From Promethearchaeota archaeon (GTDB lineage Archaea; Asgardarchaeota; Lokiarchaeia; Sigynarchaeales; MK-D1): a stretch of 9,256 nt of DNA. The stretch's first letter is position 1; each line of letters starts with the position of its first letter. Below are positions 1 to 7,298 of this stretch, piece by piece. The notes below the pieces were generated by a model. That model did no database searches. It had not been told where the DNA came from and saw nothing but the letters and a program-made list of their open reading frames with translations. The DNA lies in NCBI GenBank assembly GCA_016839385.1, contig JAEOUK010000438.1, positions 1-9,256 on the forward strand, written 5' to 3'. The position numbers were made by a program, and so were the translations under genes.

Positions 1-2
1 GG

Positions 3-548
3 AAAGAAATACTAGATTTTTTGGAAAATCACACATATCAAGAGACTATTGATAAATATGGGGTTTCTCAAATGAGTTTAGCTCGTTGGGTTAAACATAA
101 AAAACAACGAGAAACTAACACTTCCATCCCTCTTATCGATGGAAAAAAGCAGGAAGAATTTCGAATTTATTTGAACATAATCGAGGATTTGGATAAAGTA
201 AAGGCAACAGCTATAGTAACGACTGCAGGGGAGTTAATTCTGCCGAAGACTATGGGATTCCAAACGATATTTAATGACATCCACAATCTCACAAAACTCA
301 CCTCGAATCTCTTATTGTGTGCACAAGGATTTACTTCTGCGGTCGTGAATGATCATAAAAACTTGGGAACTCAATTTGATAATATCACAATTGAGACGCC
401 TTTGGGTATTTTTCTTTTAAAATCAGTGAAAAATGCGGTAATTGTGCTCTTATTCAATACTAAATCATCCTTACGGGAAATTTTCCTAAATGAAATTCCG
501 ATAATTGATCAAATTATAAAACAAATTACAATAATCGAGATGCCATAG
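3..548 (+). CDS. Helix-turn-helix plus Roadblock/LC7-like protein, 5' end missing
   Basis: The frame is open to the left edge, so the true start probably lies upstream. A TTG at 21 is the only start-like codon nearby, and using it would cut off the first helix of the DNA-binding domain. The first ~37 visible residues read as a helix-turn-helix: a helix (KEILDFLE), a short turn, then YQETIDKYGVSQMSLARWVK, which resembles transposase or homeodomain-like recognition helices. The rest (~130 residues) fits the Roadblock/LC7 order: helix, a beta hairpin around ATAIVTTAGELILP, a long helix, then strands at ITIETPLGIFLLKS and AVIVLLFN and a final helix. Roadblock domains usually dimerise and, in other systems, serve small GTPases or motor complexes. 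A DNA-binding version would suggest a regulator, but that is inference. The fold was assigned by eye, without a profile search. The gene ends 287 bases before the next gene and is probably a separate unit. Confidence 0.7.
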   Translation, partial: KEILDFLENHTYQETIDKYGVSQMSLARWVKHKKQRETNTSIPLIDGKKQEEFRIYLNIIEDLDKVKATAIVTTAGELILPKTMGFQTIFNDIHNLTKLTSNLLLCAQGFTSAVVNDHKNLGTQFDNITIETPLGIFLLKSVKNAVIVLLFNTKSSLREIFLNEIPIIDQIIKQITIIEMP

Positions 549-750
549 AGTCATTTCCATACTTGATTGTTATCAATTATCTAAAGCATTATTAGGTGAC
601 TAAATATGCTGAATTGACTACCAAATCTGAAAGATTGATGTGTTTTTATGTCCTGTTTTGATTAAATTGAAAACTATTCACTTATTTCAATAAATTTTGT
701 AGGGTCCAATTTTTCATAAAAGTAGTATGTTCCATATAGATGTGGAAAAT

Positions 751-765
751 GGAATGATTTATATA
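751..765 (+). promoter_or_regulatory. Archaeal promoter (BRE/TATA) of the three-gene cluster
   Basis: TTTATATA at 758-765 follows a purine-rich stretch (GGAATGA, 751-757) that could serve as a BRE. Transcription would start about 25 bases downstream, near 788-790, leaving a 5' leader of about 47 bases before the ATG at 836. A second AT-rich stretch at 778-795 is a weaker alternative. The rest of the 549-835 gap shows no convincing gene, RNA or strong terminator; it contains the small palindrome TTGATCAA at 771-778. Confidence 0.5.
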
Positions 766-822
766 GGTGGTTGATCAATATATTTTTATTATAAAGGTTC
801 AAAGATCGTTATATCGATTTTT

Positions 823-827
823 GGGGG
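823..827 (+). promoter_or_regulatory. Possible ribosome binding site
   Basis: A GGGGG run lies 8 bases before the ATG at 836 in otherwise T-rich sequence. It could pair with the CCUCC end of 16S rRNA using G-U pairs. An in-frame TAA sits directly before the ATG (833-835), so 836 is the earliest possible start in this frame. Confidence 0.4.
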
Positions 828-835
828 TTTTTTAA

Positions 836-3800
836 ATGGGACAAGAAGATTATCCACCAAAGGATGAATTAGCTAAAAAATTACAAAAAATTGAGGCTAA
901 GGTCGACATTTTAGACCAAAAGGTCGTATTTTTGTTTAAAAAAGTGAACAATATCAACGAGAGAATCTCTGCGATTGTGAGATCTGGCATTACTGAGCGT
1001 CAAGCTATCGAGGCATCTCAACCAATACCTTCTACACCGATGGAGATACCTCAAAAAGATGTATCACCAAAACAAGAAACTGTGCGGATTCCTACTGTTT
1101 CTCAAGAGGAAGTAAGTGTAAATGAACCATTATTAGCAGCTGCTGTCGAGAGACAAATTGCAGCTCAACTCAAGCAGATATCTCCAGTTACAACTGCTTC
1201 AGCAGTTCAACGGACACCTGAAATTGTTCCTACTTCTATTGCAGAACCTGTCAAACCAAGAAAACCCGCAAGAGAACCATTCAATCTCATTGCTTTTTTC
1301 AAAAATGAAGAAAATTTACCTTTCTTTTTGTTAATTGCATTTTATGCATTATTAGCTGCATTAGTTTTCGGAGTGATTTACACAATAAAAGATATTCCAG
1401 TCATTCAACAAAATGCATTTCTTATTATTGGATCCAGTGCATGTGTTTTCACAGTTGCAGGTTTTGTTTGGAAACTGGCATTAGATAGGAAAATTAAACT
1501 ACAACCTGAAAAGGAGAAGAAACTAAAGAATTATTTTCTATTTCCATGGAGTTTCCAAGCAATTGGAACCGCAGGTGTGTTAATTGCTTATTTAGTTTCA
1601 CTAAATTTAGAATCATCACTATCTCCACAAATATTGTTCCCAATTGCAATTGGAATATCATTAATTGCGTTTGCAATGTCCGTTCTGTACAAAAATGAAT
1701 TGTTGATTCTCGAATCCTCATTAAGCATAGTCATTCTACTATTGATGCCAGTAATTTCTGAGGTGCCAATATATACAAGTCCTTATAGTGGGTATCTATA
1801 TTTTGGATTCTTTGCAGGATTTGTATTAATTGCAGTGTTGTTATCAGCGTTTAATTTAACACTCGCACCATTACTCATCTCTTTAATATCATACTCCATT
1901 TTTGCTTTTACTCCGAATGTTTACAATGCATTAGAGTTGGATACATTTTTGGTAATTCTTCCAGCTTGTGCGGTTGCAATATTAATGCGTCTAAATGCAT
2001 TTGATCGGTACAAATTCTATAATAACAAAATAATGAAAACGGTGATTTTATTTGTAGATATAGTCCTTCCACTAGGTAGTTATTGCTATCTCATGTTTGT
2101 TCAAGATGCAGCAATTCCATCTTGGGAGATTTTAGCTTCCACAACTGTGTTGGTAACGAGTTATTTTCTAACCATGAAACAAGTAATGACAACACGAATG
2201 GAAGAATATGATAATAGCAATCCAGTGGCAGTGGAAATATTAAGCGTATTTATGATCAATACTCCCATATTCCTTTCGTTATTAGCTGAGATTACAAGGA
2301 CATTGGAAGCTCAAACTTACCTCTTTTTAGGCATTTATTTAGTATTCCAGATCATGTATTCGATTTTGACGATGACGATAAGAGTAGATAAAGAATCCAA
2401 GACGTTTGCTGATAGTATCATTACCTTGCTATTTGCTGAGGGCATGTTTGTACTGCTTTTCCTATCAAAAGTTGCCTCATCTGTGTTATTCACAGTTCAT
2501 TATGAAATATTAATGTCTGTTAGTTTAGGATTTCTATTCCTTGCACCATTAGTGAACCTGATTGCCATGCGGAAACAAAAACATGCAATAAATTCGTCCT
2601 TCAGCATTATTTTAATGGGAGGTCTCAACTATGTCTTGTTTAACGTAATTCAAAGGGCGTCTTCATCAGTTACGTTCACAATTGCTCCTACTATTGCCAA
2701 ATTCGTTATTATTGCTGTTTCCATTGGAATTGGAGTACTTTCCTTACTCGAAAATTTCGGTAAAATGCAATTTGGACCTCGGGATTCCCAATCAAAAATC
2801 ACAAGTACCCACACCCATGCTTTGTCGATTCTATGTTTAACGATAAGTTTGTGGGTTTTCGATGTGAATTTAATATTAAACTATATTATAATAGGGGGAA
2901 TATTCTTATCAGTCGGACTATGGATAGCAGTTTCCTTATTGAGAAGAACCAGTGATAAGCATGTAACGGAAGATTTGTTAGGATATCTTGCAGTTTCTTT
3001 AGTATTTATCACTGTTAATCAAGCCAGCTCATTAGATCCAGTCTTGATTACCATCACTTCAATACTTGCTGTTGTTGCTTTAGCCATAATTCCATTATGT
3101 TCGAAAAAATACAATGTTCTCTTCCCGTTGTTACTTTACATTCCACAATGGGTAGCTTTAGCCACTACAACTGTAAATCCTATCTATGGAGCCGGATGGA
3201 TGATTGCGGTAGCATTTTTGGTTCCAACCATTTCAGTAATGATCAAATCGATAAATAACGAGTATTGGTATAATCGCGTTGGAACCGTTGTATTAGTCGC
3301 TGCAATGCTTGTGTTATCCACAATAAGTTTGAATTTGTATGTGAATTACAGTTACAGTGTCTTTGTTATTGTGAATTGCTATGTGCTTATGATCTTTCCT
3401 ATAGCGTTATTTATCGTAAATCTGTGGTTTAATAAAAAGCAATCCCCACTAAATGTGTTGATTGAATTCCCAATCGATCTTACAGTTATTACAATAGGGA
3501 CACTCATTGCAAGCGCATTTATCCCATTAGCCGCGATTGCATTTTTAGAGGAATTACTATTTGGAATATTGTTGATTGGAACTGTAGTTGGTCCGTTACT
3601 GTATGGGATTACCAGATTTGTCTATAAGGACAGCCGCATCACTCACGAAACCTACCGATTTATAAGTGCTGGATTTATACTGGCAATTCAAATCCTGATT
3701 AGTGCAACAGGAGGATTTGCTTTAGTTGGAACAGTCTATTATATCATTTTGCTGCTATGTACAGTGGTTTCTGGAGTGTTAATTCAAATACGAGAAAAAC

Positions 3801-5206
3801 TGGATTCACTCACAATCCTTCCATCATTAGTTTCGATGATGATTCTACCGATGTTCAATGGATTTTTCAATCCGGTGGTAAGTCCATGGTTCACATTTTC
3901 GATTTTTGTAGTGAACTTAATTGTGTTATCCATAGGATGGTTTGGATCTAGATACGATTGGGTATCATTCGCAGGATTTTTTGTCGCGTGTTTAGCAATA
4001 GTCATTTCTTTATTTGATGTCTCAGTGTCATTCTTCACTGGATTACCTGTATATTTCCCCACATTTTTGTTTACGGCATGGATGATTGGTATAATTCTTT
4101 CGATTGTGATTACAAAAAGAATACCAAAAGGAAATATGGGGGATGCTTTAGTTTGGTTATTTGCTATCACCCTGACCATTATAGCTTTCATGAAAGTTGA
4201 CGAAGTACCCTATTCAGCTCCCAATTTGTTAAATAGAATCATCTTGTTAGATGTTTCTTTGATTCCGGCGATTTTAGTTTTCATCATATTTTCAGCGTAC
4301 TTGCAATATAAAACAAAAGATACTGCGGGAGGATTAATATCCCATATTTCTGCAATTCAAGCGGTATTAATTGTTATTGGATTTATGATGTTCCAGATGG
4401 GATTGCATTACCCTGATGTGACAACGGAAGTTGTGACTTACATTCTGTTTAATATTTTTGGAGTAATTGCCTATGTCGTTCTACAATCTTTAGTACTAGA
4501 GAACACTGTGATTCGTTCGGAAAATAAGAATATAGAAGAAGTAATTTATTCGGTTTTATTCTTACCGATATTCATCTTCTCCCTGCTTATTTCCATAAGG
4601 GGTGATTACTTGGGAATAATTCCAATCGTTTTAGGAATCGTATTCTATGGAATGAGTCAACGACATAATATGCAATTTAGTTCTGTTTTAGCAGCGTTAT
4701 CTATTGCAGTTAGTGCATTTTTCATAACAACGACCGAAAAATTACTTTCCTGGACTGGTTTTGGTATAATTAGCGCAATAATGGTGGCAATGATGACAGT
4801 AGGTATAATCCTTTACGTTAAAACGCAAAAGAAATTCCATATTTTAACTAATGTTTTGATAGGTCTCATCTCTGAAGTGATAATTGGACTGTTGCTTCCT
4901 ACCTCAGGAGTATCAGTACCATTTCCATGGCCATTGAAGTTAGGATTTTCATTTAACTTAGCTTTAGGTGGTTTGTTGATAGGAGTAATTTTTGGGATAA
5001 GAGAATTCCGGAGGATTTTCACGATAAGTTCGGGTGTATTAATCATTCCCTATCTCGTTGTTACTTTCATTCAGATTGATGAAGCGGGATTATTAGCTTT
5101 ACTATTCTTAGGAACGGGGATTATATTCATCCTTGCGTCTTATCTGGTGTATAACCGATTGAAAGAGAAACAGAAACAAGAAGCAACGACTACAACTGGA
5201 GAGTGA
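836..5206 (+). CDS. Giant polytopic membrane protein, DUF2339-like
   Basis: The protein has 1456 residues. Residues ~8-50 form a Lys/Glu-rich heptad-like coiled coil (KLQKIEAKVDILDQKV). Residues ~55-148 are a Pro/Gln/Thr-rich linker. From residue ~161 to ~1440 the chain is almost continuous hydrophobic segments; counting by eye gives about 44 membrane spans, followed by a short charged tail (RLKEKQKQE). Coiled coil, Pro-rich linker and then many spans is the layout of the DUF2339 family of predicted membrane proteins. The first spans resemble it further: WSFQAIGTAGVLIAYL, then a span ending near a short charged loop and a span ending LLLMPV. The family has no established function, and this protein looks longer than typical members of about 900-1000 residues. 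No catalytic motif or Walker box is visible. The start is fixed by an in-frame TAA directly before the ATG. The next gene begins 4 bases after the stop, so the two are almost certainly co-transcribed. The coding call is very safe; the family assignment is moderate. Confidence 0.85.
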   Translation: MGQEDYPPKDELAKKLQKIEAKVDILDQKVVFLFKKVNNINERISAIVRSGITERQAIEASQPIPSTPMEIPQKDVSPKQETVRIPTVSQEEVSVNEPLLAAAVERQIAAQLKQISPVTTASAVQRTPEIVPTSIAEPVKPRKPAREPFNLIAFFKNEENLPFFLLIAFYALLAALVFGVIYTIKDIPVIQQNAFLIIGSSACVFTVAGFVWKLALDRKIKLQPEKEKKLKNYFLFPWSFQAIGTAGVLIAYLVSLNLESSLSPQILFPIAIGISLIAFAMSVLYKNELLILESSLSIVILLLMPVISEVPIYTSPYSGYLYFGFFAGFVLIAVLLSAFNLTLAPLLISLISYSIFAFTPNVYNALELDTFLVILPACAVAILMRLNAFDRYKFYNNKIMKTVILFVDIVLPLGSYCYLMFVQDAAIPSWEILASTTVLVTSYFLTMKQVMTTRMEEYDNSNPVAVEILSVFMINTPIFLSLLAEITRTLEAQTYLFLGIYLVFQIMYSILTMTIRVDKESKTFADSIITLLFAEGMFVLLFLSKVASSVLFTVHYEILMSVSLGFLFLAPLVNLIAMRKQKHAINSSFSIILMGGLNYVLFNVIQRASSSVTFTIAPTIAKFVIIAVSIGIGVLSLLENFGKMQFGPRDSQSKITSTHTHALSILCLTISLWVFDVNLILNYIIIGGIFLSVGLWIAVSLLRRTSDKHVTEDLLGYLAVSLVFITVNQASSLDPVLITITSILAVVALAIIPLCSKKYNVLFPLLLYIPQWVALATTTVNPIYGAGWMIAVAFLVPTISVMIKSINNEYWYNRVGTVVLVAAMLVLSTISLNLYVNYSYSVFVIVNCYVLMIFPIALFIVNLWFNKKQSPLNVLIEFPIDLTVITIGTLIASAFIPLAAIAFLEELLFGILLIGTVVGPLLYGITRFVYKDSRITHETYRFISAGFILAIQILISATGGFALVGTVYYIILLLCTVVSGVLIQIREKLDSLTILPSLVSMMILPMFNGFFNPVVSPWFTFSIFVVNLIVLSIGWFGSRYDWVSFAGFFVACLAIVISLFDVSVSFFTGLPVYFPTFLFTAWMIGIILSIVITKRIPKGNMGDALVWLFAITLTIIAFMKVDEVPYSAPNLLNRIILLDVSLIPAILVFIIFSAYLQYKTKDTAGGLISHISAIQAVLIVIGFMMFQMGLHYPDVTTEVVTYILFNIFGVIAYVVLQSLVLENTVIRSENKNIEEVIYSVLFLPIFIFSLLISIRGDYLGIIPIVLGIVFYGMSQRHNMQFSSVLAALSIAVSAFFITTTEKLLSWTGFGIISAIMVAMMTVGIILYVKTQKKFHILTNVLIGLISEVIIGLLLPTSGVSVPFPWPLKLGFSFNLALGGLLIGVIFGIREFRRIFTISSGVLIIPYLVVTFIQIDEAGLLALLFLGTGIIFILASYLVYNRLKEKQKQEATTTTGE

Positions 5207-5208
5207 TG
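5198..5208 (+). promoter_or_regulatory. Ribosome binding site overlapping the upstream stop codon
   Basis: GGAG (5198-5201), followed by GTGATG (5203-5208), lies just before the ATG at 5211 and overlaps the last codons and stop of the upstream gene. This arrangement favours coupled translation of the two proteins. Confidence 0.5.
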
Positions 5209-5210
5209 AA

Positions 5211-6710
5211 ATGAATAGAAAAACTATGTTAAAACTGATTATTTTTCTATTTTTCATTGGAATTTCAGCAAGTTTTATTGATAGTTCTAACTTTTTAATC
5301 CCAAAAAGTCAAAATGTAGCAATAAATCATCCAAAAATCTATATTAGTGGTGAATCTGCACTTGATGCATTTCCCAATAAAACTGGAAGTGGAACGCAAT
5401 CCAATCCATACAAAATTTCGAATTTAGATATTGATGCAGAGGGGAGTGGTTCTGCAATAGAAATAAGAGGAATTTACTACAGATATCTAATCCTGGATGG
5501 AATTAGTGCTACTGGTTCTGGTTCAGATGATGTTGCAAGTGACAGTGGTATAGAAATTTTTAATTGCCAAAATATTGTCATTCAAAATTGTGAGATATAT
5601 AATAATGTCATGTTTGGAGTAATTATCTCCCAGTCTACTGATTGCGAAATTATTAATAGCGAATTTACGAATAATGAGTATTCTAATATCCAACTAGATG
5701 ATTCATCATTTATTGAGGTTCGGGATAATATAATTAATACGGAAAGTTATCAAGTTGGGATAGCAGCTTCCGGATATGGCAACAACATAATAACTGGTAA
5801 TTCCCTCCATTCTCCATTTCCTAATAGTTATGGGATCGATTTATATGTCACATCTGTGAATGAAATCTCCAAAAATATGATAATTGGATATGAGAGGGGA
5901 ATTCATTTGGATGAGAGTAGTAATAATGATATTTTGACAAATGAAATTTCAGATTGTCAAAATGGAGTGTATTTAGAAGGACATAGTAATAACAATCTAG
6001 TTAAAAACAACAAATTCAGCAATAATATGGTAGATTTTTATGAAACCGACTCAACCGGTAATCGAGTTATTAACACTATTAAAATCATAGTTTGGAGTTC
6101 TGTGGGCGGTGTAGCTTTGGTTGGGGTTATATTAAGTATCATTGTTTTACCAAAAGTGTATAAGAAACGTGCTCCCGTACGAGAAGAACGTAGACGGAAA
6201 TTGGAAGAAGAAAGGAAAAAAGAGGAGGAACTTCGTAAAGAAAGGGAACGGAAAAAGCAAGAAGAGTTCCAAAAAGACGTTGAGAGAAGACGCTTGGAAC
6301 AAGCACAGCAATATAGGTGTGGTTCCTGTAATAGAATACTGCCTAATAAAGATTTGAAGTTTTGTGTTTTTTGCGGGACTCCATTAAAGATGGGAATATC
6401 AGCACCTATCGAGCAAAAAGTTGTAGAATCTGTACTTTCAACATCAAGAGAAATGTGTACTAAATGTGGGAGAGTATTTCCGAGAGAAAATATTGCATTT
6501 TGTGTGTATTGTGGAGCAAAACGAGAGCAAATTATAGATTCGCAATCATTGATAGAAGATAAATATCAAGAACCAATAGTACAAACACCAAGCGAACAGA
6601 TGGAGCAAGTCGATGAAACACAAAAACCGCTCAAAACTTGCCCACACTGTGGAAAACCAATTGAAGATCCTACTATGCCTTTCTGTGTGCATTGCGGGAA
6701 TACTTTATAA
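5211..6710 (+). CDS. NosD-like beta-helix, transmembrane, triple zinc-ribbon protein
   Basis: The protein has 499 residues in clear modules. Residues 7-25 form an N-terminal signal or anchor segment. Residues ~41-275 form a right-handed parallel beta helix of the NosD/PbH1 type: the entry GSGTQSNPYKISNLDI is typical, and then Asn/Ile/Gly-rich rungs of about 22-25 residues repeat (NCQNIVIQNCEIYNN, GIHLDESSNNDILTNEIS). Residues 289-314 are a single membrane span followed by KKR, which places the C-terminus in the cytoplasm. Residues ~318-367 are a highly charged Arg/Lys/Glu helix, probably a coiled coil. Three zinc ribbons follow, with cysteines at 370/373/385/388, 416/419/431/434 and 477/480/492/495, all spaced CxxC-x11-CxxC. 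Beta helices of this type bind or process sugars or serve as surface scaffolds; no catalytic residues can be assigned here. The layout suggests an outside sensor or scaffold joined to a cytoplasmic docking module, which is inference. The start follows the upstream stop by 4 bases. Confidence 0.9.
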   Translation: MNRKTMLKLIIFLFFIGISASFIDSSNFLIPKSQNVAINHPKIYISGESALDAFPNKTGSGTQSNPYKISNLDIDAEGSGSAIEIRGIYYRYLILDGISATGSGSDDVASDSGIEIFNCQNIVIQNCEIYNNVMFGVIISQSTDCEIINSEFTNNEYSNIQLDDSSFIEVRDNIINTESYQVGIAASGYGNNIITGNSLHSPFPNSYGIDLYVTSVNEISKNMIIGYERGIHLDESSNNDILTNEISDCQNGVYLEGHSNNNLVKNNKFSNNMVDFYETDSTGNRVINTIKIIVWSSVGGVALVGVILSIIVLPKVYKKRAPVREERRRKLEEERKKEEELRKERERKKQEEFQKDVERRRLEQAQQYRCGSCNRILPNKDLKFCVFCGTPLKMGISAPIEQKVVESVLSTSREMCTKCGRVFPRENIAFCVYCGAKREQIIDSQSLIEDKYQEPIVQTPSEQMEQVDETQKPLKTCPHCGKPIEDPTMPFCVHCGNTL

Positions 6711-6726
6711 TTTTTTTATGTAATAA

Positions 6727-6732
6727 GAGGGA
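6727..6732 (+). promoter_or_regulatory. Ribosome binding site
   Basis: GAGGGA ends 6 bases before the ATG at 6739, a good Shine-Dalgarno match and spacing. It supports this start and continued translation within the cluster, although a run of seven T (6711-6717) directly after the previous stop might cause partial termination. Confidence 0.6.
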
Positions 6733-6738
6733 TAAATA

Positions 6739-7236
6739 ATGGGAGAAAATAATAAAAACAAATTTTGTGGAAAATGTGGAAGTATAATTCCAAATGAAAA
6801 TGAAAAATACTGCGGTAATTGTGGAGCAGAATTAAATTACAAAACAGAGCAATCACCATCTATAGTTGGTACTTATATTGCTGAACTACGTGCACAAGGA
6901 AAAGTTATGTCTACATCAAGCGCAATTTATGACAAATATTATTCTAGAAGTTCAAAATATAGTGGTGAGAACTTGGGCGTTTTTGTATTTCTGGGAGTAT
7001 TATATGGATCCATAACGTTTTGGATAGCCGGATTTTTATTTATAGAATCGGGACGGTTTATACCTACATATGGTGTATTTATCGCGCTCTTTATTGTATT
7101 TTGTATATTGATAGGTGTAATAGGAAGTGTCGACCTCCGAGGTCCGAGGAACATTCGCTTTATAATATCCACAATCGTTACAGTAATAGCTTGGTTTATA
7201 ATTATTTTCGTTGGGTTATTCTTACTATATATGTAA
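6739..7236 (+). CDS. Small zinc-ribbon membrane protein
   Basis: The protein has 165 residues. A zinc ribbon at residues 9-30 has cysteines 10, 13, 25 and 28 in the same CxxC-x11-CxxC spacing as the three ribbons of the gene just upstream. A polar region (31-78) rich in Ser, Tyr and Lys follows, then three membrane spans at about 79-103, 110-131 and 140-164, with a basic loop (LRGPRNIR) between the last two. No signal peptide or enzyme motif is seen. Ribbon-plus-membrane proteins of this kind are common in archaea and mostly uncharacterised. The 28-base gap to the upstream gene, the good ribosome binding site and the T-run after the stop make it the probable last gene of the cluster. The matching ribbons suggest that it works with or docks to the upstream protein; that is inference. 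Confidence 0.8.
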   Translation: MGENNKNKFCGKCGSIIPNENEKYCGNCGAELNYKTEQSPSIVGTYIAELRAQGKVMSTSSAIYDKYYSRSSKYSGENLGVFVFLGVLYGSITFWIAGFLFIESGRFIPTYGVFIALFIVFCILIGVIGSVDLRGPRNIRFIISTIVTVIAWFIIIFVGLFLLYM

Positions 7237-7245
7237 TTTTTTTTT
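7237..7245 (+). terminator. T-run terminator of the three-gene cluster
   Basis: Nine consecutive T begin directly after the TAA stop at 7234-7236, followed by CTTC. No hairpin is evident. Archaeal RNA polymerase can terminate on such U-tracts alone, and a new promoter follows within 12 bases. Confidence 0.5.
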
Positions 7246-7256
7246 CTTCATATCGA

Positions 7257-7265
7257 TTTTATATA
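7257..7265 (+). promoter_or_regulatory. TATA box of the Sir2-family gene
   Basis: TTTTATATA is centred about 38 bases before the ATG at 7299. Transcription would start near 7286-7290, giving a very short leader of about 10 bases. Only a weak AGG (7288-7290) is available as a ribosome binding site, consistent with a nearly leaderless mRNA. Confidence 0.5.
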
Positions 7266-7298
7266 TTCATATAATGAAGTGATATATAGGTTTAGATC

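Noticed and set aside
612..642. Possible C/D-box RNA (CTGA and TGATGT-like boxes) in the intergenic gap
   Set aside because: The boxes are in the wrong order and spacing, the C box is imperfect, and no terminal stem is seen.
771..778. Palindrome TTGATCAA as a possible operator
   Set aside because: The same 8 bases also occur inside the first gene (505-512) and are expected by chance in AT-rich DNA, so there is no specific support.
1494..1721. 75-codon minus-strand open frame
   Set aside because: Antisense shadow of the first membrane spans of the large gene, with no domain or start signal.
3784..4191. 135-codon open frame on the minus strand within the giant membrane protein gene
   Set aside because: It is fully antisense to a clear long gene, has no ribosome binding site or recognisable domain, and its composition is what the reverse complement of membrane-protein codons gives.
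6142..6357. 71-codon Lys-rich plus-strand open frame
   Set aside because: Out-of-frame reading of the charged coiled-coil stretch of the beta-helix zinc-ribbon gene.
7020..7274. 84-codon plus-strand open frame overlapping the small zinc-ribbon gene
   Set aside because: It lies out of frame over the membrane spans of a gene with a clear zinc ribbon, and its Cys/Tyr/Arg-rich product is typical of a frame shadow.
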